Assembly (NCBI GenBank): GCA_030827165.1
Contig: JAURFB010000015.1
Span: forward strand, 1-41,735
Length of the DNA: 41,735 nucleotides
From: Marivivens sp.
GTDB taxonomy: Bacteria; Pseudomonadota; Alphaproteobacteria; Rhodobacterales; Rhodobacteraceae
Direction: 5' to 3'
This document shows, piece by piece, positions 33,212 through 41,735 of this stretch (within the stretch, counting starts at the first letter, position 1; each line of letters opens with the position of its first letter). Made by a program: the position numbers and the translations under genes. The notes under the pieces were generated by a model. That model was not told the origin of the DNA. It did no database searches and saw nothing but the letters and a program-made list of their open reading frames with translations.

Positions 33212-35608
33212 TTAGCCGCGCAAAACGCCGCCGGTCGCCTTGCTGACCTTTTCGATGATCTTGGCGCTCACCGCTTCGATATCGGCCTCTTTCAGCGTCC
33301 CTTCGGTCGGCTGGAGGCGCACGGTGATGGCGAGCGATTTCTTGCCCTCACCCAGCGAACCGCCGACGAATTCGTCGAAGACCCGCACATCGGCGATCAG
33401 CGCCTTGTCGGCACCCGCGGCGGCGTTGACGAGGGTCAGCGCCTCGACCGAGGCGTCCGTCACAAAGGCGAAATCGCGCTCGACCGCCTGGAACTCGGAA
33501 GCAATCAGCGCCGGGCGCGTCGCGGTCTTGGTTTTCGGCTGCGGCACCTCGTCGGGCCAGATGGTAAAGGCGACAGCGGCGCCCTTGATATCCATTTCGC
33601 GCAGCACCCTGGGGTGCAGCTCGCCAAACACGCCGAGAACTTTCTTGGGCCCGAGGCAAATCTGCCCGTGACGGCCGGGATGCCACCAGCCCGCGCCATT
33701 GCGCAGGATCTGGGCCTTGGCCGGTGCGCCGATGGCGGCAAGGATCGCCTCGGCATCGGCCTTGGCGTCAAAGAGATCAACCGAGCGTGAACCGCCATGG
33801 ACATCCTTGGGGCCGGTGCGGCCGACAAGGATACCACTCACCTGAAGGTGCTGTTCTTCAGGCTCGCCGCCGTGGAAGGCGTGGCCCACCTCGAAAAGCG
33901 CCAGATCCATGAAACCGCGCGCCTGATTGCGGGCCGCGGCCCGCAGAAGACCGGGCAGCAGATCGGGGCGCATATGGCTCATGTCGCTCGAGATCGGGTT
34001 TTCAAGCTTGGAGGCATCATCACCGCCACCGAAAAGCGCGGCGGCCGCCTGATCGATGAAGGAATAGGTGACGCACTCGTTATAGCCAAGCGCCGCCGCC
34101 GTCCGCCGCGCGGCGGCTGCACGAACCTGCGAAGCAGTCAAGATAGCTTTCGGCACGCCCGGAAGCGCCCGCGCCATCGGCCGACCGACGAGCTTGGTCA
34201 GCGAGGCGATGCGCGCGACCTCTTCAACAAGATCGGCCTCGCCCTGAACGTCCGAACGCCAGCTGGGCACATGAGCCAAGGTGCCCTCGAGGCGGAAGCC
34301 CAGCGCGGTCAGCGTCTGGCGCTGCTCGGATTCCGAAATCTCCATCCCGACAAGGGATTGCACCCGCTCGGGATCAAGCCGGTAGGCGCGCGACACGTTG
34401 GGCACGGCCCCCGCGACAACGACCTCCGACGCCTCGCCGCCCGCGTGATCGACGATCATCCGCACCGCGTGTTCTAGGCCATCGGGGGTGAAGGCCGGAT
34501 CGACGCCGCGCTCGAAGCGATAGCGGGCATCGGAATGGATCTTGAGCTTGCGCCCCGTGGTCGCGATCTGGACCGGATCCCAATAGGCGCTTTCGACGAA
34601 GACGTTGACTGTCTCCTCGGTGCAGCCCGTGACAGCGCCGCCCATGATCCCGGCGATGCTTTCCACGCCGGTCTGGTCGGAAATGGCGATCATGCCCGCG
34701 TCGAGCGTATATTCCTTGTCATCAAGCGCGACGATCCTTTCCCCGCCCTTGGCGCGATGGACCCTAAGGTTGCCCTTTACCTTGTCGGCATCGAAAACGT
34801 GCAGCGGGCGGTTCTGGTCGTAGGTGAAATAGTTGGTCACATCGACGAGGAAGGAGATCGGGCGCAAGCCAATGGCGCGAAGCTGCGCCTGAAGCCAATC
34901 GGGAGATGGGCCGTTCTTAACGCCACGGATCAAACGGCCATAGAAAACCTGGCATCCATCGGCAGTATCATCATCAATCGACACTTTCAGCGGCGAGGCA
35001 AAGCTGGCTTCGACCGGCGCCACATTGCAAGGCTTGAGCTTGCCCAGCCCCCGCGCCGCAAGATCGCGGGCGATGCCGCGCACGCCAAGGGCGTCGCCGC
35101 GGTTGGGGGTGATCGCGATCTCGATCACGGGATCGACCTTTTCGGGCCGGTTGACGGCCATCCAGTCGCCAAAGCTCTGACCGACCTCGCCCGAGGGCAG
35201 CTCGATGATCCCGTCATGCTCGTCAGACAGCTCAAGCTCGCGCTCGGAGGCCATCATGCCGTGGCTTTCCAAGCCGCGGATCTTGCCCACAGAAAGGGTC
35301 ACGTCGATGCCGGGCACATAATCGCCGGGCTTGGCCAGGACCACGGTGATCCCCGCCCGCGCATTGGGCGCGCCGCAGACGATCTGTTTCTCGCCCTCGT
35401 CGGTTTCAACGACGCAAACGCGCAGACGATCCGCATCGGGATGCTGCACCGCGGATTTGACCTTGGCGATGGTGAAGGGGCGCAGCTTTTCGAGGGGGTT
35501 CTCGATTCCCTCGACCTCGAGCCCGAGATCGGTTAGCGCCTCGGCGATCTCATCGACCGTGGCCGAGGTATCGAGGTGGCGCTTCAGCCAGGAGAGGGTG
35601 AATTTCAT
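33212..35608 (-). CDS. pheT: phenylalanine--tRNA ligase beta subunit
   Basis: Beta subunit of the (alpha-beta)2 synthetase that charges tRNA-Phe and edits Tyr-tRNA-Phe. The 798-aa product starts [20 protein letters not shown], has a tRNA-binding OB domain (about 40-150), the B3/B4 editing region, the B5 domain, and a C-terminal ferredoxin-like anticodon-binding domain ending ATGGVLRG. Start is set at 35608, overlapping the pheS stop as ATGA; the longer frame upstream is chance. Ends at its own terminator. Confidence 0.97.
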   Translation of the reverse strand: MKFTLSWLKRHLDTSATVDEIAEALTDLGLEVEGIENPLEKLRPFTIAKVKSAVQHPDADRLRVCVVETDEGEKQIVCGAPNARAGITVVLAKPGDYVPGIDVTLSVGKIRGLESHGMMASERELELSDEHDGIIELPSGEVGQSFGDWMAVNRPEKVDPVIEIAITPNRGDALGVRGIARDLAARGLGKLKPCNVAPVEASFASPLKVSIDDDTADGCQVFYGRLIRGVKNGPSPDWLQAQLRAIGLRPISFLVDVTNYFTYDQNRPLHVFDADKVKGNLRVHRAKGGERIVALDDKEYTLDAGMIAISDQTGVESIAGIMGGAVTGCTEETVNVFVESAYWDPVQIATTGRKLKIHSDARYRFERGVDPAFTPDGLEHAVRMIVDHAGGEASEVVVAGAVPNVSRAYRLDPERVQSLVGMEISESEQRQTLTALGFRLEGTLAHVPSWRSDVQGEADLVEEVARIASLTKLVGRPMARALPGVPKAILTASQVRAAAARRTAAALGYNECVTYSFIDQAAAALFGGGDDASKLENPISSDMSHMRPDLLPGLLRAAARNQARGFMDLALFEVGHAFHGGEPEEQHLQVSGILVGRTGPKDVHGGSRSVDLFDAKADAEAILAAIGAPAKAQILRNGAGWWHPGRHGQICLGPKKVLGVFGELHPRVLREMDIKGAAVAFTIWPDEVPQPKTKTATRPALIASEFQAVERDFAFVTDASVEALTLVNAAAGADKALIADVRVFDEFVGGSLGEGKKSLAITVRLQPTEGTLKEADIEAVSAKIIEKVSKATGGVLRG

Positions 35609-36678
35609 TTGGAGAGCCCCCCATGCAGCGTCGGCACATCGAGCGCGGCAAAGCCGTAGTGGCGGAGCCAGCGCAGGTCGGAATCGAAGAAGGCGCGCAG
35701 GTCGGGGATGCCGTATTTCAGCATTGCGATCCGGTCGATGCCCATGCCGAAGGCAAAGCCCTGCCATTCATTGGGATCGACGCCCGCGTTTTGCAGAACC
35801 TTGGGATGCACCATCCCCGAGCCGAGGATTTCGAGCCAGTCGTCGCCCTCGCCCACCTTGAGCGTGCCGCCCTCCCACGAGCAGCGGATATCGACCTCGG
35901 CCGACGGCTCGGTAAAGGGAAAGTGCGAGGCGCGGAAGCGCAGATCGACGTGATCGACCTCGAAATAGGCTTTCACGAATTCCTCGAGGCACCATTTGAG
36001 GTTGGCCATCGAGATATCCCTGTCGATGGCAAGGCCCTCGACCTGATGGAACATCGGGGTGTGGGTCTGGTCGTAATCGGCGCGATAGACGCGGCCGGGC
36101 GCGATGATGCGGATCGGCGCGCCGTGCTTTTCCATCGTGCGGATCTGGACCGGCGAGGTATGGGTCCGAAGAACGTGCGGCGGGCGGTTGTCGCCCTCGG
36201 CGCGGTGCATATAGAAGGTGTCCATCTCGGCGCGGGCCGGATGGTGGCCGGGGATGTTCAGCGCGTCAAAGTTATACCAATCGCTGTCGATCTGCGGCCC
36301 TTCGGCCACGGCAAAGCCCATATCGGCGAAGATAGCCGTCACTTCTTCCGTGACCTGGCTGATCGGATGGATCGTGCCGGTGCGGCGACCCCGAGCCGGA
36401 AGGGTTACATCCAGCCATTCGCCGCGTAGCCGTTCGTCAAGCGCGGTGTCGGCGAGCGCGGCCTTCTTGGCGGCCAGTGCGCTGTTGATCTCGTCCTTGA
36501 GCGCATTCAGCGCGGGGCCAGCGACCTGACGCTCTTCGGGGCTCATACCGCCCAGTTCGCGCATCTTGAGGCTGATCTCGCCCTTCTTGCCCAGCGCCCC
36601 CAGCCGCACATCCTCGATGGCGGCTTCGTCGGCAGCGGCGGCAATCAGGCCAAGGTATTTGCTTTTCAGATCGTCCAT
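35605..36678 (-). CDS. pheS: phenylalanine--tRNA ligase alpha subunit
   Basis: Catalytic alpha subunit (357 aa). An N-terminal coiled-coil part (1-90) that grips tRNA precedes the class II core: [32 protein letters not shown] (motif 1 region), [12 protein letters not shown], motif 2 [21 protein letters not shown], and motif 3 [18 protein letters not shown]. It is the first gene of pheST, 140 bp after rplT behind a terminator, so it probably has its own promoter. Confidence 0.97.
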   Translation of the reverse strand: MDDLKSKYLGLIAAAADEAAIEDVRLGALGKKGEISLKMRELGGMSPEERQVAGPALNALKDEINSALAAKKAALADTALDERLRGEWLDVTLPARGRRTGTIHPISQVTEEVTAIFADMGFAVAEGPQIDSDWYNFDALNIPGHHPARAEMDTFYMHRAEGDNRPPHVLRTHTSPVQIRTMEKHGAPIRIIAPGRVYRADYDQTHTPMFHQVEGLAIDRDISMANLKWCLEEFVKAYFEVDHVDLRFRASHFPFTEPSAEVDIRCSWEGGTLKVGEGDDWLEILGSGMVHPKVLQNAGVDPNEWQGFAFGMGIDRIAMLKYGIPDLRAFFDSDLRWLRHYGFAALDVPTLHGGLSK

Positions 36679-36759
36679 GTCTCGGGCGTCCTTGTTTATC
36701 TTGATGCGGTGCTATCCAACCGCGCCCCGCCCCGCAAGCTGTCGGGGCCCCTGTCATGC

Positions 36760-36794
36760 AAAAAGCCGCGAACCCCTGCGAGGGTCCGCGGCTT
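36760..36794 (-). terminator. terminator of rpmI-rplT
   Basis: On the minus strand stem AAGCCGCG/CGCGGCTT (36763-36770, 36787-36794), with an inner GACCC/GGGGTT pairing, is followed by TTTTGC. It lies 25 bp after the rplT stop, separating it from pheS. Confidence 0.85.
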
Positions 36795-36818
36795 CGATTG
36801 TTTCACTCCGGTCCGGAG

Positions 36819-37181
36819 TTACGCGAGCGCGGCCTTCGCCTTGGCGACGATGGCGCTAAACGCTTCGGGCTCGTGCACGGCCAGATCGGCGAGGACCTTG
36901 CGGTCAACCTCGATACCGGCAAGCGACAGGCCGTTGATGAAACGCGAATAGGTCATGCTCTCATCGACCGAGCGAACACCGGCGTTGATACGCTGGATCC
37001 AGAGCGCGCGGAAGTTCCGCTTGCGGACCTTGCGGTCGCGGGTTGCGTATTGGTTGGCTTTGTCGACAGCCTGCTTGGCAACCTTGAAGGTGCGCGAACG
37101 GCGATCGTAATAACCTTTGGCCGCGTCAAGAATCTTCTTGTGGCGGCGATGGGTGACGGTTCCACCTTTGGTACGGGACAT
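36819..37181 (-). CDS. rplT: 50S ribosomal protein L20
   Basis: L20 (120 aa) is an early-assembly protein of the large subunit. It starts [25 protein letters not shown], contains [22 protein letters not shown], and ends [11 protein letters not shown]. It follows rpmI by 12 bp. infC, which often starts this operon, is not here. In some bacteria L20 represses its own operon; no pseudoknot could be judged by eye. Confidence 0.98.
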   Translation of the reverse strand: MSRTKGGTVTHRRHKKILDAAKGYYDRRSRTFKVAKQAVDKANQYATRDRKVRKRNFRALWIQRINAGVRSVDESMTYSRFINGLSLAGIEVDRKVLADLAVHEPEAFSAIVAKAKAALA

Positions 37182-37193
37182 CGTCTGGCCTCC

Positions 37194-37394
37194 TTAGCGG
37201 TCGTAGGGCATGTAGGACTTGACGATCTTCGCGTCGGGCGCGGAGAGAGTCGTGGTCCCACGAGCATCACGGATGAATTTGGTAGTGCGCTTGATCATGC
37301 CGTGGCGCTTGCCGGCCTGAGCGGTCTTCACCTTGCCGGTGGCCGTCATCTTGAAGCGCTTTTTGGCGCTCGACTTGGTCTTCATCTTGGGCAT
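37194..37394 (-). CDS. rpmI: 50S ribosomal protein L35
   Basis: L35 (66 aa) starts [20 protein letters not shown] and contains [16 protein letters not shown], ending VKSYMPYDR; complete. GAGGAG lies 6 nt before the ATG at 37394. It is the first gene of the rpmI-rplT operon, 110 bp from the small membrane protein gene on the same strand. Confidence 0.98.
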   Translation of the reverse strand: MPKMKTKSSAKKRFKMTATGKVKTAQAGKRHGMIKRTTKFIRDARGTTTLSAPDAKIVKSYMPYDR

Positions 37395-37504
37395 TTCCAT
37401 CTCCTCTTTCGAGTTGGTCGTACGCGCGACTCGGCATGCCACTTTGGCCGGTCCCGCGGGTTGAGCGCGCCGTATAGGCGGGCATGGCCATAATGGCAAG
37501 GGCT

Positions 37505-37729
37505 TTAGTTGATGTAGTGGCCGATCACCCGAACGAAAGCATCGGGAATCGTTTCGAAACTATAGGCATTGGGTCTGGCCGTCATTGCATAGGCGACCAT
37601 TCCGCCGCCGATCACCAGCAAAACCACCGCCATGCGCGGCCCGCGGCCTTCGGCGAAGGCGCCTACGATCGAGGGCGCGGACAGCCCGGCGACAACCAGC
37701 CCGACGACGAAGAACAGATCTGGATCCAT
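37505..37729 (-). CDS. small membrane protein, 74 aa, unknown
   Basis: The protein has two hydrophobic segments ([21 protein letters not shown] and [17 protein letters not shown]) joined by EGRGPR, and a polar C-terminal part [22 protein letters not shown] recall similar proteins next to pyk in other Rhodobacteraceae, with no known role. It lies 31 bp downstream of the pyk stop on the same strand, so is likely co-transcribed. GGGGAG before the ATG. Confidence 0.75.
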   Translation of the reverse strand: MDPDLFFVVGLVVAGLSAPSIVGAFAEGRGPRMAVVLLVIGGGMVAYAMTARPNAYSFETIPDAFVRVIGHYIN

Positions 37730-37760
37730 TGGATCACTCCCCTTGTCAGGTGGGGTGTTC

Positions 37761-39206
37761 CTAGTCGTGATGCGAGCTGTAGATCAAACGTTCATCACAG
37801 GGCGCGACCCGCAGGATGTTGGTCGATCCCGGCGTGTTAAACGGAACGCCGGCGGTCACAACGATCAGGTCCTCGTCCGTGGCAAGCCCTTCGGCCTTTG
37901 CGGCGCGGACGGCATTGACGACCGCCGATTTGAAGCGATCGACATTATCGGTGATTACACAGCTCGTGCCCCAACTCAGGCAAAGCCGTCGCGCCGTTTT
38001 CTCGATCGAGGTAAGCGCGATGATCGGCACGCGGGGCCGCTCGCGGGCAACCAGAAGGGCCGTGGTCCCCGACTGGGTAAAGCAGGCGATAGCCTTGATA
38101 TTGGTTGTTTCGGCAATCTCACGGGCCGCGGCGACGATGCCATCGGCCACGCTCTTGCGTTTGGCCTTGCGGCTGGCTTCGATGATCTCGGTATAGGTAG
38201 GGTCGGTCTCGACCTCTTTCGCCACATTGGCCATCGTCGCGACGGCTTCGACCGGATAGTCGCCGGCGGCGCTTTCGGCCGAGAGCATGATCGCATCGGC
38301 GCCCTCATAAATGGCGGTTGCCACGTCCGAGACCTCGGCACGGGTCGGCATCAGGCTTTCGATCATCGACTCGAGCATCTGGGTCGCCACGATCACCGGC
38401 TTGGCGGCTTCGCGACATTTGCGGACGAGCTGCTTCTGGATCGGCGGCACGTTCTGCACCGGCAGCTCGACCCCAAGATCACCCCGCGCCACCATGATGC
38501 CGTCAGAGACCGCGAGGATCTCTTCAAAGGCTTTGACCGCCGCCGGCTTTTCGATCTTTGAAAGGATCGCGGCGCGGCCCTTGGCAAGGGCGCGTGCCTC
38601 TTCGACGTCGGCGGGGCGCTGCACAAACGACAGGGCCAGCCAGTCGACGCCCAGCTCGCAGACAAACTCAAGGTCTTTGCGGTCCTTGGCCGACAGGGCG
38701 GCCAAGGGCAGCACCACATCGGGCACGTTGACGCCCTTGCGATTGGAGATCGTGCCGCCGACTTCGACTATGCAATTGGCAAAATCGCGGCCGCAGTCCT
38801 TGACCCGAAGCCGGATCTTGCCGTCGTTGACCAGAAGCGTCGCGCCCGGCTCGAGGGCGTCAAAAATTTCTTTGTGCGGAAGGAGCACACGCGTGTTGCT
38901 GCCCGGCTCGTCCCTAAGGTCGAGGCGGAAGCCCTGCCCCACGGCCAGCTCTTCCTCGCCATTGGCAAAGGTGCCGACGCGCAGCTTCGGCCCCTGAAGG
39001 TCGGCCAGAATTGCAATCGGAGAGCCGAGGTCTTTCTCGACCTTGCGGATGATCGCATGGCGTGCGGCGATTTCGGAATGATCCCCGTGGCTCATGTTGA
39101 GGCGGAACACGTCTGCACCGGCCTCAAACAGGGCGCGGATCATTTCGTAATCGTTCGACGCCGGGCCGAGCGTGGCGACGATCTTGACTTTGCGGTGGCG
39201 TCTCAT
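37761..39206 (-). CDS. pyk: pyruvate kinase
   Basis: It converts phosphoenolpyruvate and ADP to pyruvate and ATP. The 481-aa product starts MRRHRKVKIVATLGPASNDYE, has FRLNMSHGDHSE, ILADLQGPKLRVG, the B domain, the active-site signature ILSKIEKPAAV (catalytic Lys), DGIMVARGDLGVELP, and a C-terminal regulatory domain. Start at 39206 is chosen because AAGGAG lies 9 nt upstream; the frame is open further but without signals. A CceR-like operator lies 33 bp upstream. The small membrane protein gene follows. Confidence 0.97.
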   Translation of the reverse strand: MRRHRKVKIVATLGPASNDYEMIRALFEAGADVFRLNMSHGDHSEIAARHAIIRKVEKDLGSPIAILADLQGPKLRVGTFANGEEELAVGQGFRLDLRDEPGSNTRVLLPHKEIFDALEPGATLLVNDGKIRLRVKDCGRDFANCIVEVGGTISNRKGVNVPDVVLPLAALSAKDRKDLEFVCELGVDWLALSFVQRPADVEEARALAKGRAAILSKIEKPAAVKAFEEILAVSDGIMVARGDLGVELPVQNVPPIQKQLVRKCREAAKPVIVATQMLESMIESLMPTRAEVSDVATAIYEGADAIMLSAESAAGDYPVEAVATMANVAKEVETDPTYTEIIEASRKAKRKSVADGIVAAAREIAETTNIKAIACFTQSGTTALLVARERPRVPIIALTSIEKTARRLCLSWGTSCVITDNVDRFKSAVVNAVRAAKAEGLATDEDLIVVTAGVPFNTPGSTNILRVAPCDERLIYSSHHD

Positions 39207-39238
39207 TGGACGGCTCCTTGTGCTTGTCTGGCTGGCAA

Positions 39239-39252
39239 TGTTATCGCTAACA
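39239..39252. promoter_or_regulatory. CceR-type operator TGTTATCGCTAACA upstream of pyk
   Basis: The palindrome TGTTA-TCGC-TAACA matches the motif of CceR, the LacI-family regulator of central carbon metabolism in Rhodobacter and other alphaproteobacteria (TGTTA-n-CG-n-TAACA; published knowledge). It is 33 bp before the pyk start codon, a place for repressor binding. The regulator gene is not in the window. Confidence 0.7.
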
Positions 39253-39302
39253 CCTGTTTCGCCGTCCTTATTGCGCAATTCACTTCTGTCGGCAACTAGC
39301 CT

Positions 39303-40085
39303 ATGTCCTGCGAAACGCAGATGACAGGGCCAAACCGCCGCATGAAGAACGAATCCTATGAGGTTATCGGCCAGGATCGCTCCTCTCGCTGGCTTCTGAC
39401 CTGCGATCACGCCTGCAACCGGGTGCCGGATTGGATCAACGGCGGAGACCTTGGAATCTGCGCCGAGGATATGCAGCGCCACATTGCCTATGACGTGGGC
39501 GCGGCTGGCGTGAACCGCGCGCTGGCCGACCGGCTGAATGCCCCCGCCGTCCTGTCGCGGTTCTCACGCCTGGTAATCGATCCCAACCGCGGCGAGGACG
39601 ATCCGACCCTCCTCATGCGCCTGTATGACGGGACGATCATCCCCGCCAACCGCAATGCAGATCAAGATGACCTCGAGCTGCGCCTCAACCGGCTCTATCG
39701 CCCCTATCACGCGGCCTATGCTGCGCTTGCCGCCGCGCGAGAGGACAAGGTGATCTGCGCGATTCACAGTTTCACGCCGCAGTTGCGCGGCCGGCCGCCG
39801 CGCCCGTGGCAGATCGGCATCCTGCATTCCCACCTCGACACGCGCCTTGCCGAGATGGCGATCGCCCGGCTTCGGCAGGAAGACAATCTTTGTGTTGGCG
39901 ACAACGAGCCCTACAACGGCCACCTGCCGGGCGACGCGATCGACCGGCACGCCCTTCTTGCGGGTCGGCCGAACATCCTGATCGAGATTCGCAACGACCT
40001 GATCGCCGATGAGGCCGGTCAGACGGAATGGGCGCAAAAGTTGGCGCCCATTCTGACCGAAGTTCTTGAGGCCAGCGGGCTCTGA
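39303..40085 (+). CDS. N-formylglutamate amidohydrolase family protein
   Basis: A 260-aa zinc hydrolase of the HutG-like family. Family features: LLTCDHACNRVP near residue 33 with the metal-binding Asp-His, HIAYDVGAAGV, SRLVIDPNRGEDDPTL, IHSFTP and a late NILIEIRNDLI with a catalytic Glu. N-formylglutamate deformylases act in histidine breakdown, but this copy has no hut neighbours, so the true substrate may be another N-acyl amino acid or peptide. Starts at 39303, 39321 and 39342 are possible; none has a clear ribosome site. It ends against the convergent NAD(P)-binding protein gene. Confidence 0.85.
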   Translation: MSCETQMTGPNRRMKNESYEVIGQDRSSRWLLTCDHACNRVPDWINGGDLGICAEDMQRHIAYDVGAAGVNRALADRLNAPAVLSRFSRLVIDPNRGEDDPTLLMRLYDGTIIPANRNADQDDLELRLNRLYRPYHAAYAALAAAREDKVICAIHSFTPQLRGRPPRPWQIGILHSHLDTRLAEMAIARLRQEDNLCVGDNEPYNGHLPGDAIDRHALLAGRPNILIEIRNDLIADEAGQTEWAQKLAPILTEVLEASGL

Positions 40086-40086
40086 C

Positions 40087-40791
40087 CTAGGCTGGAACGG
40101 AACCGGCCCGAGCCGAATGGCGTCTGGCTGAAGCGGACGCTCGGCCTACGATAGCCGGGGCCTCGTGGATCAACCTGTCATCCGTCAGGGCATGAACCAT
40201 GAAGAGCGCAAATTCCGTTCGGCGTGTCAGGTTCGAAGCCAAGACCGGGTCGCCCACATGGCGCGACCAAACCGGCAGGCCCTCGCTCTCACCTACTTCA
40301 AGGTCGGAACCGCGGACCACCGTCCAAAGCCGGTCGGAGGCAAAGATCATGTTGGTTGCGCGGACCTGATCCTTGAGATCCACCATCCGGAGCAGCCGCG
40401 CCAGAGCGCCGAACAGCGAAACGAATGCCTTCAGTTTCAGAGAGTATCTGTCCTTGCCATCGCGGCTGATGTGCCAGCCACAGGAAAAGATCGTTCGGGC
40501 GTCGGGTTCGGCAAAATCAAGAACGGCGCTCGCGGTGCCGCTGGCGTAGTTTTCAACGCCCCATGGCGCGAGGACGGTAAGGATACCGTCACAGCCCCGC
40601 ACGGCGCGGGCGATGGTGGGGCGGCTGTCGGTGCGGCCGGGGAAAGGCGTGATCCGGTCGCCGAAACGCGCAAGCTTGTGGACGCTTTCCGGCCGGCAGA
40701 CGCAATTGACCCCATATCCCAGCGACAGCGCGTGTTCGGCCATATACTGACCCAGCTTGCCGGAAATACCGATGATGCAGATTCGTTTCAT
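40087..40791 (-). CDS. NAD(P)-binding (atypical SDR/NmrA-like) protein
   Basis: The 234-aa protein opens with a Rossmann motif MKRICIIGISGKLGQYMAEHAL (GxSGxLG) and continues like NmrA/atypical SDR proteins: GCDGILTVLAPWG, then VRATNMIFASDRLWTVVRG. No YxxxK site is seen, so it may be a redox sensor or epimerase-like protein. Start at 40791 is chosen (AGGA upstream); the frame is open 39 bp more. It lies 60 bp after the DUF4386 gene on the same strand, likely one operon. Confidence 0.8.
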   Translation of the reverse strand: MKRICIIGISGKLGQYMAEHALSLGYGVNCVCRPESVHKLARFGDRITPFPGRTDSRPTIARAVRGCDGILTVLAPWGVENYASGTASAVLDFAEPDARTIFSCGWHISRDGKDRYSLKLKAFVSLFGALARLLRMVDLKDQVRATNMIFASDRLWTVVRGSDLEVGESEGLPVWSRHVGDPVLASNLTRRTEFALFMVHALTDDRLIHEAPAIVGRASASARRHSARAGSVPA

Positions 40792-40851
40792 GGAACAGAT
40801 CCTTTGGGTTTGAAGGTTTGGCGCGGGCAAGACTGCCCGCGCGCTTTGGGC

Positions 40852-41547
40852 TCAGGCGCGGCGCGGACCGCGGATGATGAGCCAGAGGGCAAAGCCAATC
40901 TCGGCAAGCGAGACGACAATCAGCAGAAGGCCGGTCAGATCGCCCAGGATCGAGCCATCGGGCATCGCGAGCTTGTTGATGCTGTCGAAGAGATAGCCGA
41001 AAGACCCAAGGCTCATCGCGTGGCCGAGAAGGCGCGGGTAGAGGCCCGAGCGCGCCACGAGCTGACCGAGGATCAGCAGGTGCACCCAGAAGAACAGCTG
41101 CCAGATCATCACGCCGGTGTCGTGCATCGTCAGAAGCAAGAGACCCAGAGCGGCCCGGGTTTCATCGGCAAGACCGACGATCACACCCTCGGCAAGCGCC
41201 TGTGCGCCAGCATAGAAGAACAGCATCGTCGCCATGACCGCGACCATCAGAAGCCGCGCCAAGGCGGCGGCGACGCTGAGCGTGTGGTTCACATGGCGGA
41301 ACATGAAGTAGAGCATGGTCGTCGCCCCAAGCTCGGCCAGCATGACGGCAACGTCGCCGGCCACGCCCGCACGAAACAGGCACCACTCCCGCGCGATCGC
41401 GGCCAGTGAAGCGGCGCCGTCGCCAGGCGTAAAGAGCTGGCTGGGGACATAAAGGATGGCGAAAAAGCCCGCCACGGCGATGATGATATAGAAAAGCCCG
41501 GTCAGTCGGGCGTAGCCCCGCGACAGCGGGTCGGTGAGGAAGTTCAT
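40852..41547 (-). CDS. DUF4386 domain membrane protein
   Basis: A 231-aa protein with about six membrane segments, starting DPLSRGYARLTGLFYIIIAVAGFFAIL, the typical DUF4386 beginning, and with FWVHLLILGQLVARSGLYPRLLG near its end. The function of this family is unknown. AAGGAGA precedes the ATG. It is transcribed with the NAD(P)-binding protein gene and divergent from a putative LysR-type regulator, so it may be its target. Confidence 0.82.
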   Translation of the reverse strand: MNFLTDPLSRGYARLTGLFYIIIAVAGFFAILYVPSQLFTPGDGAASLAAIAREWCLFRAGVAGDVAVMLAELGATTMLYFMFRHVNHTLSVAAALARLLMVAVMATMLFFYAGAQALAEGVIVGLADETRAALGLLLLTMHDTGVMIWQLFFWVHLLILGQLVARSGLYPRLLGHAMSLGSFGYLFDSINKLAMPDGSILGDLTGLLLIVVSLAEIGFALWLIIRGPRRA

Positions 41548-41679
41548 TTCAGGTCTCCTTGTTCAGGCAACCCATCACCGGTCCGGCTGGGCGCTGTGCC
41601 CGCCGGTTGGCTCAAGCTGTCAATGTCGATGTCCGCCCCGACTTTGGCGCGGTGAGGTCTTGATAGGCGAAATGAGTTC

Positions 41680-41698
41680 TATAGAAAATTGACCTATA
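41680..41698. promoter_or_regulatory. dyad TATAG-N9-CTATA, candidate regulator site
   Basis: TATAG (41680-41684) and CTATA (41694-41698) are exact inverted arms with 9 bp between, in the gap between the DUF4386 gene and the putative regulator start. LysR-type regulators often bind such dyads between divergent genes. Overlaps a smaller palindrome TTCTATAGAA. Confidence 0.4.
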
Positions 41699-41711
41699 TT
41701 GCCGATCTGCT

Positions 41712-41735
41712 ATGCATAAACGCATGGATTGGCGG
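41712..41735 (+). CDS. start of a gene cut by the window end, possibly LysR-type regulator
   Basis: ATG at 41712 reads MHKRMDWR to the window edge; ATG at 41724 gives MDWR, a frequent beginning of GcvA-like LysR regulators. Only eight codons are visible, no ribosome site is clear, and the call rests on those residues, the divergent position and the dyad upstream. Confidence 0.25.

Noticed and set aside
34535-35536. 333-aa plus-strand frame
   Set aside because: Shadow of pheT.
1-41735. CRISPR arrays, rRNA genes, complete insertion sequences or prophage
   Set aside because: No regularly spaced repeats, rRNA sequence, intact transposase or phage structural genes were seen.

Overview
The window comes from an alphaproteobacterium, most likely Rhodobacteraceae (Rhodobacter/Roseobacter group). 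This rests on a GC-rich core, a COQ9-family protein, a DUF1013/TrcR regulator, a membrane-anchored cytochrome c next to prephenate dehydratase, a CceR-type TGTTA-TCGC-TAACA site before pyruvate kinase, and Rhodobacterales-style intergenic hairpins. I worked by reading alone; no database search was run.

Left end, about 1-5077, is a genomic island with visibly lower GC. It abuts the 3' end of a tRNA with anticodon CAT (5078-5154) and carries a tyrosine integrase beside that tRNA. Its cargo is a three-gene operon: a class V aminotransferase of the 2-aminoethylphosphonate (AEP) transaminase type, a CDP-alcohol phosphatidyltransferase, and a LicC/PntC-like cytidylyltransferase. Together these look like a module that makes AEP, activates it as CMP-AEP and moves the phosphonate head group onto a membrane acceptor. 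PepM and Ppd, needed to make the C-P bond, are not in view. Left of the operon is a non-coding stretch that looks like an IS21-type end.

5274-16012 is core chromosome: an FAD-linked 2-hydroxyacid dehydrogenase with an MFS transporter, the haem genes hemC, hemE and hemF, a lipoprotein, an SDR protein lacking its catalytic Lys, an RsmC-like methyltransferase, clpS, a HAD hydrolase, and a D-Ala-D-Ala carboxypeptidase with a SPOR-like tail. 16223-21087 holds a membrane-anchored cytochrome c, prephenate dehydratase, an SRPBCC protein, NADH pyrophosphatase and a 2',3'-cyclic nucleotidase-like enzyme. 21125-25790 holds the 4.5S RNA, rsgA, a dual-specificity phosphatase and the dnaX-ebfC-recR replication/repair group.

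25812-32691 has trcR, a 464-bp non-coding block containing a perfect 16-bp palindrome, two unknown small membrane proteins, a quinone oxidoreductase with COQ9, rpsU with a hairpin between its ribosome site and start codon, a SulP transporter without STAS domain, and a divergent Lrp-type regulator/alanine dehydrogenase pair with clear dyads. 32699-41735 has mscL, pheS-pheT, rpmI-rplT, a small membrane protein, pyruvate kinase with a CceR-like operator, an N-formylglutamate amidohydrolase family enzyme, an NAD(P)-binding protein, a DUF4386 membrane protein and the first codons of what may be a LysR-type regulator.

The strongest candidates for something new are the AEP/CMP-AEP head-group module in the tRNA island and the palindrome-controlled pair of small membrane proteins at 26899-27534.
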